Origin: JAPORY01 sp965215385
GTDB lineage: Bacteria; Pseudomonadota; Alphaproteobacteria; Rhodobacterales; Rhodobacteraceae
Length of the DNA: 64,000 nt
NCBI GenBank assembly: GCA_965215385.1
Contig: OZ244059.1
Location: 248,001 to 312,000, forward strand
Direction: 5' to 3'
The notes under the pieces are model-generated. The model was not told the DNA's origin. It saw nothing but the letters and a program-made list of their open reading frames with translations, and ran no database searches. Shown here one piece after another: positions 9,745 to 18,955 of this stretch. The first letter of the stretch is position 1. Every line of letters begins with the position of its first letter. The translations under genes were made by a program, and so were the position numbers.

Positions 9745-10803
9745 ATGGTACAAACGGTCATTGAGAGCCGCTCACGCACGGCAATTATTGGCTTCGATCA
9801 GCCCTTTTGTGTCATCGGCGAACGAATCAATCCAACCGGTCGCAAAGTCTTGGCTGCGGCACTGGAAGCGGGGGACTTTTCGGGGGTGACGCGAGATGCG
9901 GTCGCCCAAGTTGAAGCGGGTGCCACCGTGCTCGATATAAACGCGGGCGTTGTTTATAATTCTAATCCCGACCCCAATCAGACTGAGCCGCCATTGATGC
10001 GAGAAGTGATCAGTCTCGTTCAAGGGGTTGTTGACGTACCACTTTGCATTGACAGTTCAGTCCCAGCCGCACTCAAGGCTGGATTGGAGACGTGTGCGGG
10101 GCGACCACTGGTGAATTCGGTTACTGGTGAGAACGAGCGATTAGAACAAATTTTGCCGCTCATCAAAAAATTCAACGTCCCCGTTGTTGCGATTTCGAAT
10201 GACGATACTGGCATATCAGAAGATCCCGAAGTGCGATTTGCGGTGGCAAAAAAAATTGTTGAGCATGCAGCTGATCTCAGTATTCCCGCGCACGATATTG
10301 TCGTTGACCCGCTGGTAATGCCGATCGGTGCGATGGCGACGGCCGGGCGGCAGGTGTTTTCATTGGTTCGGCGACTGCGGGAAGAACTTGGCGTGAATAC
10401 CACCTGTGGTGCGTCAAATATTTCCTTCGGCCTTCCGAATCGGCATGGCATCAACAATGCCTTCTTGCCAATGGCAATCGCAGCTGGAATGACCTCCGCG
10501 ATTATGAATCCGGTTGCCTTGCCAGTTGCTCAATCTCGCATCAAGGCCAAGCGAGCCGAAGTTGCTGCGGCTGGAATTATTATACCGGCAGAAATGGATG
10601 ACGAAAGCTTTGTACAATTTTTCGGTATGGGCAGTACACAATACCGAGCTGGCTCAGAGATGGAGGCAATCCGTGCGGCCAACTTGCTTATTGACCGCGA
10701 CCCGCATGGCAGTGAGTGGATTCGTACCAACAAGTCTTCCGCACCACAGCCCAATAGCGAGCGGCAAGGCCGTAGTCGTCGGCGACGGCGCACTCCACGA
10801 TAA
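9745..10803 (+). CDS. Methyltetrahydrofolate:corrinoid methyltransferase
   Basis: A 352-residue pterin-binding barrel protein (DHPS-like) predicted to move methyl groups between a corrinoid protein and tetrahydrofolate. It opens with FCVIGERINPTGRK, has GATVLDINAG and PLCIDSS for pterin binding, and CGASNISFGLPNR in the later barrel, all typical of MtgA/AcsE-type enzymes. The last 20 or so residues are an arginine-rich tail (RSRRRRRTPR), which is unusual. It ends the three-gene C1 unit. No corrinoid-binding protein or corrinoid reactivase is encoded in the window, so its partner must be elsewhere. Confidence 0.85.
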   Translation: MVQTVIESRSRTAIIGFDQPFCVIGERINPTGRKVLAAALEAGDFSGVTRDAVAQVEAGATVLDINAGVVYNSNPDPNQTEPPLMREVISLVQGVVDVPLCIDSSVPAALKAGLETCAGRPLVNSVTGENERLEQILPLIKKFNVPVVAISNDDTGISEDPEVRFAVAKKIVEHAADLSIPAHDIVVDPLVMPIGAMATAGRQVFSLVRRLREELGVNTTCGASNISFGLPNRHGINNAFLPMAIAAGMTSAIMNPVALPVAQSRIKAKRAEVAAAGIIIPAEMDDESFVQFFGMGSTQYRAGSEMEAIRAANLLIDRDPHGSEWIRTNKSSAPQPNSERQGRSRRRRRTPR

Positions 10804-11102
10804 AACTCAAAGTCGATTAACCGCATCGACGCAGTTTTGATAGAGCCCAAAAGCGACTGTTGACAATTGCTCATCTCGGTCGTTGCTGCAAGGCCACAAA
10901 ATGGCAATAGGACGCCGTAAAGCGACAACGCGTTCGACTCAAAGTAACGTCAACTACGCCGGGTTGTAAAGCTCGTGATGGCAATGGCTGCGAGCGAATG
11001 CAATACATCCCGCCGCCAAAATTTTGCCGCAACTTAGCGAAACTGCAGTGTCTGGTAGACCCGATAAGTGGCGTTGTGTTCATTCGCGAAACAGAAAAAA
11101 TT

Positions 11103-11192
11103 TGGCGGAGAGACAGGGATTCGAACCCTGGGTCCCCGTGAGGGGACAACGGTTTTCGAGACCGCCCCGTTCGACCACTCCGGCACCTCTCC
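11103..11192 (-). tRNA. tRNA-Ser(CGA)
   Basis: The reverse strand folds as a class II tRNA: acceptor GGAGAGG pairs with the 3' strand before an encoded G-CCA. A long variable arm (TCCCCTCACGGGGA type) is present, as is a T-arm with GGTTCGAATCC. The anticodon loop reads CTCGAAA, giving anticodon CGA for serine UCG codons. The sequence resembles the E. coli serine isoacceptor in the D-arm and anticodon stem. Confidence 0.95.
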
Positions 11193-11224
11193 ACTCTTGC
11201 GACCTCTCTTATGCTTGGAGAACA

Positions 11225-11254
11225 AGTATATGCAAGACCAACCCGCAATAACAA
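11225..11254 (-). promoter_or_regulatory. Likely sigma-70 promoter of tRNA-Ser
   Basis: On the reverse strand TTGTTA and TATACT are separated by 18 bases and lie about 30 bases upstream of the tRNA 5' end, a good placement for a stable-RNA promoter. The prediction is by eye. Confidence 0.45.
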
Positions 11255-11578
11255 CGCGACAACTAAGCGACCGGTAACGCTTGAAGCGTAAAAACCGTGT
11301 GGTAATTCTGAAAGTAAGAGCCGATCATAAGAACTCGGATTGAAACGCGCCAGCCTTACCGACTAGCGGGAGATGTCATCTCGCAGATTGGTGCAACTAT
11401 CTGAAGTCGCAAAGAGTTCATCAGCCAGTCCGTTTTTCGGCCCACAGTTCAAAAACGATTGACGAATCCCGTTGTCGATACTACTTGACTTTGGTTCGAA
11501 ATTTATGCATCGGGGTCAAACTCAATATCTGACTTACACCAAAACCCTAGCGAAGAAAATATCACGAGGCAGGCAAAA

Positions 11579-11995
11579 ATGGCAGAAATAGCCACAGACG
11601 CATTACGGGGCGAAGAAACCCCCGACCAGAGCGCATTTGCGATCGTCAAGACTGGCGGCAAGCAATACCGTGTCGAATGCGGTGATGTACTAGTAATTGA
11701 GAAGCTTTCAGTTGCGCCGGGGGAAAAAATTCAATTCAATGAAGTACTAGCCATTGGCGGTGCCAAACCCACTTTTGGCAGCCCGTTCATAAAAGGTGCT
11801 GGCGTTCAAGCCGAAGTGCTAGAGCAAGTCAAAGGTCCGAAAGTGATCAATTTTGTTCGCCGACGACGAAAACATTCGTCAAAACGGACGAAAGGTCATC
11901 GACAGCAACATACGGTTGTTCGAATAACGGCAATCGTGCCCAAGCAAGCGGCAACCTTAAAAGATAGTGCCGGTGCCGGTGTCACGCGAATGTAA
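11579..11995 (+). CDS. rplU: 50S ribosomal protein L21
   Basis: Large-subunit protein that binds 23S rRNA domain I. The core starts at FAIVKTGGKQYRV and contains the signature block around INFVRRRRKHSSKRTKGHRQ. The 138-residue form is longer than the usual 100-105: it has about 18 extra residues before the core and a C-terminal tail. ATG 11579 follows GAGGCAGG at a reasonable distance, so the N-terminal extension seems genuine. It pairs with rpmA 110 bases downstream, the normal arrangement. The 386 bases upstream hold the tRNA promoter and otherwise nothing I can identify. Confidence 0.97.
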   Translation: MAEIATDALRGEETPDQSAFAIVKTGGKQYRVECGDVLVIEKLSVAPGEKIQFNEVLAIGGAKPTFGSPFIKGAGVQAEVLEQVKGPKVINFVRRRRKHSSKRTKGHRQQHTVVRITAIVPKQAATLKDSAGAGVTRM

Positions 11996-12105
11996 GTAGA
12001 TAGCCAATCGGTGCTGTCGAATGACTCGCGTCTACTAAACTGGCTCCCGGCACAAAGACCGCAGAAGTCGCGACGTAATGGGTAGAAAAATAAGGAAACT
12101 CAGCT

Positions 12106-12375
12106 ATGGCTCATAAGAAAGCAGGCGGCTCATCTCGGAACGGGCGCGATTCGATTGGACGACGCCTCGGTGTCAAGAAGTATGGCGGACAGGCCGTTCA
12201 GCCCGGCCACATCATTGTTCGCCAACGCGGCACTAAGTTTTGGCCGGGACAGGGCGTCGGCATGGGTAAAGACCATACAATTTTTGCGACCATAGCAGGT
12301 GCGGTGAACTTCCGTAAAGGCAGAAAAGGCCGTCAGTTCATTTCCATCGTCCCGTCGGCGCAAGCAGCAGAGTAG
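12106..12375 (+). CDS. rpmA: 50S ribosomal protein L27
   Basis: An 89-residue protein at the peptidyl-transferase centre. The start AHKKAGGSSRNGRDSIGRRLGVKK is near identical to the family consensus, without the cleavable N-terminal extension seen in Firmicutes. It follows rplU as usual. In most alphaproteobacteria obgE, sometimes after one acetyltransferase gene, comes next; here obgE is about 17.6 kb away and the space is filled by catabolic genes. Confidence 0.98.
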   Translation: MAHKKAGGSSRNGRDSIGRRLGVKKYGGQAVQPGHIIVRQRGTKFWPGQGVGMGKDHTIFATIAGAVNFRKGRKGRQFISIVPSAQAAE

Positions 12376-12649
12376 GGCAGGTCGACAATTCTGCTCAGCG
12401 ATACAGCAGCCAGCCATAACGATACCACCCTGATAATCCGGTGGATCGAGCCCAATCACCGCTGCGATTACGGGACCGCACCAAAGCACCAGAACCCGCT
12501 CAGCATGAACGGCGGGTAGCCATTCCATTGTTAGGCGGGCACTTTTTCCAAACGAGTAAGAGGTCTCGGATAGCGTCCGCAACGCGTATCTTTTCTTGAC
12601 ATCGCTACGATAATCCTCTAGCCCCACGAAATTCAATAGGGCGGGGTTC

Positions 12650-13675
12650 ATGGCATTCGTCGAAAACGCTTGGTATGTTGCGGGTTGGTCAAGAGACTTT
12701 AACCAAGACCTCGTCGCGAGAACAATCGTCGACCAAGACATCGTGCTATTTAGAACAAGCAGCAATGAAATTGTTGCGCTTGCGGATTGTTGCCCCCATC
12801 GACTCTTGCCGCTTTCCAAAGGCAAGCGCGTCGGCGATACTGTGCAATGCGGTTATCACGGCATGACTTTCGATGGGGCTGGGAAGTGTGTACGTGTCCC
12901 CGGACAAGATAGTGTTCCGAATAACGCCAAAGTCAAAGCTTTTGCGGTTGTCGAACAAAACGGCATCGTTTGGGTCTGGACGGGTAACAACGCAGACGCC
13001 GATCCCGAGACGATTTTTTCTCTCCCGCAGTTTGCTGATCCAAACTGGCACGCTCATTACGGCGATGCCCTAAAAATCGATGCCCATTACTTGAATGTTG
13101 CCGAGAATCTTGTTGATCCAGCCCACGTCAGTTTCGTGCACCCCACCACCCTTGGCAATGCCGCCTCGGAAGATATCCCGGTTAAGGTTTCGACAGAAGG
13201 TGACGTCATCACGGCTTGGCGCTGGATTCGTAATGCGCCGCCGGTCGGTTTTTTTCAACAGTTTGGAAATTTTAGCGGTCACGTTGATCGCTGGCATTAC
13301 TATCATCTACACTTACCCTCGACAGCGGTGATTGATTTCGGTAGCGCCAACGTCGCCGACAACATCCAAGAACAGAATCGTGATAGTGGCGTTAGAATTT
13401 TCGCGATTCACTTCGTAACGCCCGTGGATGCTGATCGGACGATTGATTACTGGATGCACCTTCGAAACACGGCAACAAACGATGATGCTGCGTCGGAATT
13501 AATGGATACACTGCTGCGTAAGGCGTTTATGGAAGACGTGGAAATACTCGAGGCAGTCCATAAGTCTGAAAAGCGCGCAAGTCATCGCCAGCAAGTCAGA
13601 ATCGCAATTGATAAAGGTCCAAACGTTTATCGTAAGCGTATCAGTGATTTATTGCAGGCTGAAAGCACCGCCTAG
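12650..13675 (+). CDS. Rieske non-heme iron oxygenase, VanA-like
   Basis: A 341-residue oxygenase alpha subunit. The Rieske [2Fe-2S] site is clear: DCCPHR and, 16 residues on, CGYHGM. The catalytic iron motif is D-x2-H-x4-H in NLVDPAHVSFVHP. The size and absence of a beta subunit place it with the monocomponent-oxygenase group that includes vanillate O-demethylase and stachydrine N-demethylase. An Fd/NAD reductase partner is not encoded nearby. It is 54 bases upstream of the importer genes, so its substrate is probably the imported compound. My preferred guess is removal of an N- or O-methyl group as formaldehyde; ring hydroxylation is also possible. Confidence 0.85.
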   Translation: MAFVENAWYVAGWSRDFNQDLVARTIVDQDIVLFRTSSNEIVALADCCPHRLLPLSKGKRVGDTVQCGYHGMTFDGAGKCVRVPGQDSVPNNAKVKAFAVVEQNGIVWVWTGNNADADPETIFSLPQFADPNWHAHYGDALKIDAHYLNVAENLVDPAHVSFVHPTTLGNAASEDIPVKVSTEGDVITAWRWIRNAPPVGFFQQFGNFSGHVDRWHYYHLHLPSTAVIDFGSANVADNIQEQNRDSGVRIFAIHFVTPVDADRTIDYWMHLRNTATNDDAASELMDTLLRKAFMEDVEILEAVHKSEKRASHRQQVRIAIDKGPNVYRKRISDLLQAESTA

Positions 13676-13729
13676 AGCTTCGTGTCGACACGCCCGCGAT
13701 ATAAATCATCGTTCAAAAAGGTGGAGACA

Positions 13730-14938
13730 ATGATAACCGAGATTTTCAAAAGATTAATTATTACATTTAGCATGCTGATTTTACTACCATTATCAGTGTT
13801 TGCTCAAGAACCGATCAAGATCGGAGAAATTAACCACTACAAAAGGATGGCGGCGTTCGCAGGACCCTATAAACTTGGACTAGAGTTGGCGTCTGAGGAA
13901 GTAAACGCCGCTGGTGGCGTCTTAGGGCGTCCGTTAGAGTTTATATTTCGTGATGACCAAGGCGAACCGGGGGAGGCAGTTAAGATTGCCGAGGAACTGA
14001 TTACGAGCGAAGGCGTGGTGATGATCACTGGTACCATTCTTTCCAATATTGGTCTCGCAATTTCGTCGCACGCAGCCGAGAAACAGTATGTTTATCTGGC
14101 CGCAGAACCACTTGCCGATAGCATCGTTTGGGCAAGTGGCAACAGATATACCTTTCGACTCCGGGCCTCAACGTACATGCAAGCGGCGATGCTTGCGGAA
14201 CAAGCGGCCCAGTCAGGGGCGAAGACTTATGCCACAATTGCGCCAAATTATGCTTATGGGAAAGATGCAGTTGCTGCCTTTAAGGAAAACTTATTGAAAT
14301 TACAGCCAGACGCAAAGTTTGTTGCCGAACAATGGCCTGCCCTTTTTAAAATTGATGCTGGTGCTGAGGTTCAGGCCATAGAACGGGCGAAGCCGGACGC
14401 GATCTACAACGTGACCTTTGGACCCGATCTTGCCAAGTTTGTTCGTCAAGGGACGGATCGAGGACTTTTTGTTAATCGTACCGTGCTTGGTCTGTTGTCT
14501 GGGGAGCCAGAATATCTTGACCCGCTTGGTGACGAAGCTCCAGAGGGATGGATCGTAACTGGCTATCCGTGGTATGACATTTCCGATGGTGCTGGGAAGG
14601 CGTTCGTTGACGCCTATCAGGCGCGATGGGACGATTATCCGCGAATTGGTTCTCTCGTTGGATACATGACCGTGCAGTCAATTGCTGCCGCCCTAGAACG
14701 CGCTGGCTCAACTGAGACTGAAGCCATACGCGACGCCTTTGAAGATCTGACATTAGATACACCAGTCGGGTCGATAACTTTCCGTGCAATTGATCACCAG
14801 TCGACCGCTGGTGCTTATGTCGGGCGTACTGCCTTGAAAGATGGGCGGGGTATTATGGTTGACTGGGCTTATAAGGATGGTGCAGACTATCTACCGAGTG
14901 ATGCCGAAGTCATGAAGTTACGACCGACAGGGCAGTAG
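13730..14938 (+). CDS. Periplasmic substrate-binding protein, branched-chain (Liv) type
   Basis: Type I periplasmic binding protein (Peripla_BP_6) of an ABC importer. From ATG 13730, with GGAG 4-7 bases upstream, the product is 402 residues. It begins with a basic stretch and a hydrophobic helix cleaved after SVFA. The mature part starts EPIKIGEINHYKR and contains GLELASEEVNAAGGVLGRPLEF, characteristic of LivJ/UrtA relatives. Such proteins bind amino acids, amides, urea or aromatic acids, so the ligand is not fixed by sequence. The neighbourhood suggests a pyridine carboxylate or betaine. Confidence 0.9.
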   Translation: MITEIFKRLIITFSMLILLPLSVFAQEPIKIGEINHYKRMAAFAGPYKLGLELASEEVNAAGGVLGRPLEFIFRDDQGEPGEAVKIAEELITSEGVVMITGTILSNIGLAISSHAAEKQYVYLAAEPLADSIVWASGNRYTFRLRASTYMQAAMLAEQAAQSGAKTYATIAPNYAYGKDAVAAFKENLLKLQPDAKFVAEQWPALFKIDAGAEVQAIERAKPDAIYNVTFGPDLAKFVRQGTDRGLFVNRTVLGLLSGEPEYLDPLGDEAPEGWIVTGYPWYDISDGAGKAFVDAYQARWDDYPRIGSLVGYMTVQSIAAALERAGSTETEAIRDAFEDLTLDTPVGSITFRAIDHQSTAGAYVGRTALKDGRGIMVDWAYKDGADYLPSDAEVMKLRPTGQ

Positions 14939-14986
14939 GTAATTCAAAATAATGTTCCGGGGCATTGAACCTCGGAACCAATTCGC

Positions 14987-16837
14987 ATGAGCGGATTTTT
15001 TCTTGCGCAGGTGCTAACGGGCCTCGCGAACGCGGGTGCCTTGTTTATGGTGGCCTCGGGCCTCTCGCTCATTTTTGGGGTCACGCGCATCGTCAATCTG
15101 GCGCATGGCAGCTTTTACATGATTGGCGCCTATATTGGTTATTCGCTAATACAGGTATTACCCGGTGTCGTCGGCTTCTGGTTTGCAATTCTCCTCGCGG
15201 GTACTGCGGTTGGCCTTGTCGGCTTGCTGGTTGAGTTGATCGTCCTGCGACCGGTGTATAAAGCCCCGGAATTATTTCAATTGGTCGCCACATTCGGCGT
15301 TATCCTTGTCTTTCAGGACTTAACGTTGATGATTTGGGGACCCGAGGATTTATTAGGTCCGAGAGCACCCGGGTTGCGCGGTGTGATATTTATTCTCGGT
15401 GAACCTATTCCCAAGTATGATATCGCACTACTGGTCATTACTCCGATCGTTGCGTTGCTATTATGGTATCTTATATCGCGCACCCGAGTTGGAGTGCTTG
15501 TGCGTGCCGCAACGCAAGACCGCGAAATGGTTGGGGCCCTCGGCGTCAACCAAGCCTGGCTGTTTTCTGGCGTGTTCGCGCTCGGTACCGCATTGGCAGG
15601 GCTAGGAGGAGCTCTACAGTTGCCCAAGGGCGGTGCCGATTTGTTGATGGATTTCAATATTCTCACCTCCGTATTTGTGGTCGTCGTGATTGGCGGCATG
15701 GGAAGCTTGCCGGGCGCATATCTCGCTGCGGTTATCATCTCGGTCGTCAATGTCTTTGGCGTCACTTTTTTGCCCCAATCTACCTTGGTGATGATTTTTG
15801 TTGTGATGGTATTGGTCCTCATGATTCGGCCTTACGGACTGTTAGGTCGCGAAGAAGTGGCAGGGGAACACGGTCAAGTCGGTGAGCCCGAACTTCCGAT
15901 TAAGCCGTCAACGCGAAAAACCAGAACTTGGGTTGCGACCGGCCTCATTCTGTTGGGTTTGTTGCCATTTTATGGCTCAAACTTTATGCAAATTCTAGCG
16001 ATTGATATTCTGGTTTTCTGCCTGTTTGCGGCATCATTGCACTTTTTGTTGGGAACTTGCGGCCTCGTCAGCTTCGGTCATGCGGCCTATTTCGGCGGCG
16101 GTGCTTACGCTGCTGCGCTCTTGCTGACCCACACTGGTGCGCCGATGGAAGTTGCTTTTGTTTTGGCTCCGATCGGTGCGGCCCTCGCGGCTCTTGTCGT
16201 GGGATTGATTTGCCTGCGGTTAACAGGCGTATATTTTGCAATGTTAACCCTCGCATTCTCACAGTTACTCTGGAGTCTGGCGTTTCAGTGGGGTGAGGTC
16301 ACCGGCGGTGATGACGGCCTAGTGAATATTTGGCCAGCAGAGTGGCTTAAGCCGACGGAAGTTTACTTTTACTTTGCGTTTATCCTGTGTGTTGGCGGAA
16401 TATTGCTCCTGCGCCATGTCGCGCATTCACCCTTGGGTTACGCGCTTCGCGCGGCCCGTGATAGCGAAATACGCGCCGAGTCTACCGGAATCCACATCCA
16501 ACGACTTCGCTGGATCGCGTTTATTCTGGCTGGAACGATGGCGGGGTTGGCGGGCGGTTTGTTTGTATTTTCTAAAGGTAGTATTTTTCCAAACGAGTTA
16601 GAAATTGCTCGTAGTTTTGATGCCCTGATTGTGGTTTTTCTGGGCGGGGTAAAAACCCTCATCGGCGGCGTTGTCGGCGGTGCATTCTTTAAGGGGGTTG
16701 AGGAGATCTTAACCCGTTTTGAATATTGGCGTTTGGCGTTTGGCTGCTTGATCATCATTGTTGTTATCTTTGCGCCGCAAGGAATCGTGGGAACATTGCG
16801 AAAATTGTATGATGAGCGAGTGGGGCATCGTCCATGA
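14987..16837 (+). CDS. Fused LivH-LivM ABC permease
   Basis: A 616-residue membrane protein joining both permease subunits of a branched-chain-type importer. Residues about 1-290 are LivH-like (NLAHGSFYMIGAY, then GMGSLPGAYL). After a hydrophilic linker near 295-310, residues to the end are LivM-like (CGLVSFGHAAYFGGGAYAA, GGVKTLIGGVVGGAFF). Many transmembrane helices are evident. Most systems encode the two halves separately; a fusion is less common and makes the locus easy to track in other genomes. The stop overlaps the ATPase start by four bases (ATGA). Confidence 0.92.
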   Translation: MSGFFLAQVLTGLANAGALFMVASGLSLIFGVTRIVNLAHGSFYMIGAYIGYSLIQVLPGVVGFWFAILLAGTAVGLVGLLVELIVLRPVYKAPELFQLVATFGVILVFQDLTLMIWGPEDLLGPRAPGLRGVIFILGEPIPKYDIALLVITPIVALLLWYLISRTRVGVLVRAATQDREMVGALGVNQAWLFSGVFALGTALAGLGGALQLPKGGADLLMDFNILTSVFVVVVIGGMGSLPGAYLAAVIISVVNVFGVTFLPQSTLVMIFVVMVLVLMIRPYGLLGREEVAGEHGQVGEPELPIKPSTRKTRTWVATGLILLGLLPFYGSNFMQILAIDILVFCLFAASLHFLLGTCGLVSFGHAAYFGGGAYAAALLLTHTGAPMEVAFVLAPIGAALAALVVGLICLRLTGVYFAMLTLAFSQLLWSLAFQWGEVTGGDDGLVNIWPAEWLKPTEVYFYFAFILCVGGILLLRHVAHSPLGYALRAARDSEIRAESTGIHIQRLRWIAFILAGTMAGLAGGLFVFSKGSIFPNELEIARSFDALIVVFLGGVKTLIGGVVGGAFFKGVEEILTRFEYWRLAFGCLIIIVVIFAPQGIVGTLRKLYDERVGHRP

Positions 16838-17598
16838 CTCCCGTCCTTGAGGCAATCGGACTGACAAAAGCGTTTGGCGGTTTGATCGCTGTCGATAATG
16901 TGTCGCTTACGGTGAGAGCAGGTGAAATTTTCGCATTGATTGGCCCCAACGGTGCTGGAAAAAGCACGTGCTTTAACATGTTGATGGGTCAGCTGCAGCC
17001 GACGCGGGGGTCTATTTGCCTAAATGGTGAAGACATCACCAAATTAGCCCCACGGCAAATCTGGGCGAAAGGCGTGGGCCGAACTTTTCAAATTACGGCA
17101 ACATACCCGTCGATGACGGTTGTTGAGAATGTGCAGACGGCACTGATCGCGCATTACCAACGTCTATTGGCAATTCTTCCTTACGCGCATTACCTATACC
17201 GCAACGAAGCGATGGTACTTTTAGACATGGTCGGACTTGGCGAGCAGGCTGACAGGCATTGTGCTGTTTTGGCCTACGGCGATCTCAAGCGGCTCGAACT
17301 CGCGATTGCATTGGCACATGATCCAAAAATTTTGTTAATGGACGAACCGACAGCGGGAATGTCCCCGGCCGAAAGATTCGACTTGATGCAACTGACGGCT
17401 GACATTGTAGCATCAAAGGGGGTTAGTGTTCTTTTTACCGAACACGATATGGATGTGGTTTTTTCCCATGCTCAGCACCTGATGGTGCTAAATCGCGGAC
17501 AAATAATCGCAGAAGGCTCGGTTGCGGCTATCCGACAAAATCCATTGGTGCAGGAAGTATACCTAGGTGGCGGCACTGATGTCGCGATTGGATCATGA
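16834..17598 (+). CDS. ABC transporter ATP-binding protein, LivG type
   Basis: First of two cytoplasmic ATPases energising the importer. It is 254 residues, with Walker A GPNGAGKST, a family-typical signature variant AYGDLKRLELA, Walker B ILLMDEPTAGM and the switch histidine in FTEHDMDVVF. The C-terminal tail (QEVYLGGG) is the usual LivG end. It overlaps the permease stop and the next ATPase start by four bases each, indicating translational coupling. Confidence 0.95.
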   Translation: MTPVLEAIGLTKAFGGLIAVDNVSLTVRAGEIFALIGPNGAGKSTCFNMLMGQLQPTRGSICLNGEDITKLAPRQIWAKGVGRTFQITATYPSMTVVENVQTALIAHYQRLLAILPYAHYLYRNEAMVLLDMVGLGEQADRHCAVLAYGDLKRLELAIALAHDPKILLMDEPTAGMSPAERFDLMQLTADIVASKGVSVLFTEHDMDVVFSHAQHLMVLNRGQIIAEGSVAAIRQNPLVQEVYLGGGTDVAIGS

Positions 17599-18296
17599 TA
17601 AATGTATCTTCACTCAATAGTTTCTATGGGAAAGCTCATGTATTGAGTGATTTATCTTTTGCGGTGAATCAGGGCTCTGTTCTCGCTTTACTTGGACGCA
17701 ATGGGGCCGGAAAGACCACGACTTTGAAGTCGATTATGCAGCTTGTCGTTCCGGCTTCAGGACGCGTAGAATTTCAAGGTCGAGACATTGTGAAGTTGCC
17801 GCCGCATGTAATTGCGCGAATGGGAATCGGTTATGTTCCAGAGGAGCGGCGGATATTTTCCGATTTAACGGTGTTAGAGAACTTATCGGTTGGTCGCCAA
17901 GCACCCCGTTCAGGGGCGGTGACTTGGACGCTTGACATGGTTTTTGAGCTTTTCCCCAACTTGGCTGAACGTCGGGACAATCGGGGCAAGGCTTTGTCGG
18001 GCGGTGAGCAGCAAATGCTAACGATTGCGCGGACGTTGATGGGAAACCCACTCTGCATTTTGCTTGACGAGCCTTCGGAGGGGATCGCACCAGTGATTGT
18101 TGAGCAGATGGTGAATTTCATACGGCGCATAAAGCAAGAAAAGGTTACGGTGCTGCTGTCGGAACAAAACCTTCACTTTGCCCGCGCCGTTGCTGATGAA
18201 GTGATGATTATTGAGCGCGGTGAGAGAAAATTTTTTGGTGCCTTGGCAGAACTGAACTCACGGCCGGAAGTTAGAGATGCCTATCTCGCCGTCTAG
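17595..18296 (+). CDS. ABC transporter ATP-binding protein, LivF type
   Basis: Second ATPase of the importer, 233 residues. Walker A reads GRNGAGKTT, the signature LSGGEQQMLTIAR, and Walker B ILLDEPSEGI, with IGYVPEERRIF typical of LivF. It closes the transporter operon. The enamidase gene that follows is on the opposite strand, so the two transcription units converge. Confidence 0.95.
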   Translation: MINVSSLNSFYGKAHVLSDLSFAVNQGSVLALLGRNGAGKTTTLKSIMQLVVPASGRVEFQGRDIVKLPPHVIARMGIGYVPEERRIFSDLTVLENLSVGRQAPRSGAVTWTLDMVFELFPNLAERRDNRGKALSGGEQQMLTIARTLMGNPLCILLDEPSEGIAPVIVEQMVNFIRRIKQEKVTVLLSEQNLHFARAVADEVMIIERGERKFFGALAELNSRPEVRDAYLAV

Positions 18297-18804
18297 CAAT
18301 AATTTCAGGTTGCCTAAGCCTTCAAGCTGCCGACGAAATTATCGCGCACTGAGTTCGCCAAAATTTTTCTTTTTCAAGCTTGGCGAGCACAGGGGCTGCC
18401 GTTGGCCGGTGGACAAAACGGTGAGGGCGACAAGAAGTGAAAATGCGAGCGAATTTGTGACTACCAAAAACGCTGGAGACAGTGATCTTGCGATCGAAAT
18501 CGGGTTCATGATGCCGCGTGATGAAAATAGCCGCAACTTCAATTTTGACGGCCCAATGCACTAAATTCAAATTCGCGATTGAAGGCCCCGGAGTGATGGA
18601 TAAATATTGGGCCGTTATAGTTGAGCAAAAAGGGCAATCAGACTGCGCTTCTAATGGTCAACCGCAAGCATACAAAGTAATTCGATAGAAGTATTCAAAA
18701 TGGAATACGCAAAATCTCCCGTTCGGCGTCTAGTTTGGCAGATGTAAATCTCAGTGTAACGTTATCCGCAGAAGCCCCCTTTTCAATTCAACTACGAATT
18801 TGCG
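18297..18804. other. Intergenic stretch between the importer and the enamidase relic
   Basis: About 500 bases between convergent units. It has a weak inverted repeat (CGCCAA/TTGGCG, about 18-base loop, near 18357-18386) and no reading frame I can assign. It may be the upstream part of the duplicated enamidase eroded beyond recognition. Confidence 0.4.
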
Positions 18805-18936
18805 CCTCGAGTTCGGTTTTTCGACCGAAGGTAAGCGGGTCGCAGGCAAGGTGATCCGATTGCGCATTGTAAGAACCTATACGCAAATAATTGTCATGCC
18901 GACGCCAGGTAAGTGCCCCAACTCGACTGACTCAAA
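18805..18936 (-). pseudogene. Remnant of a second enamidase gene (C-terminus)
   Basis: The reverse strand reads FESVELGHLPGVGMTII and then MRNRITLPATRLPSVE. These align without gaps to the last 44 or so residues of the intact enamidase next door (LESIEMGNLPGVGMTVI and MRSRNTPPATRFPVIE). A TAG at 18877-18879 interrupts the frame. It lies about 20 bases beyond the 3' end of the intact gene in the same orientation, so it is the trace of an ancient tandem duplication or of a replaced older copy. Confidence 0.8.
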
Positions 18937-18955
18937 TTGAATTTGTGGTTTGCCG

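Noticed and set aside
11483..11515. TTGACT element upstream of rplU as a promoter
   Set aside because: No acceptable -10 at 16-18 bases spacing.
12130..12825. 231-codon minus-strand frame across rpmA and the Rieske gene start
   Set aside because: Antisense to two clear genes; the 274-base intergenic part alone shows no known domain.
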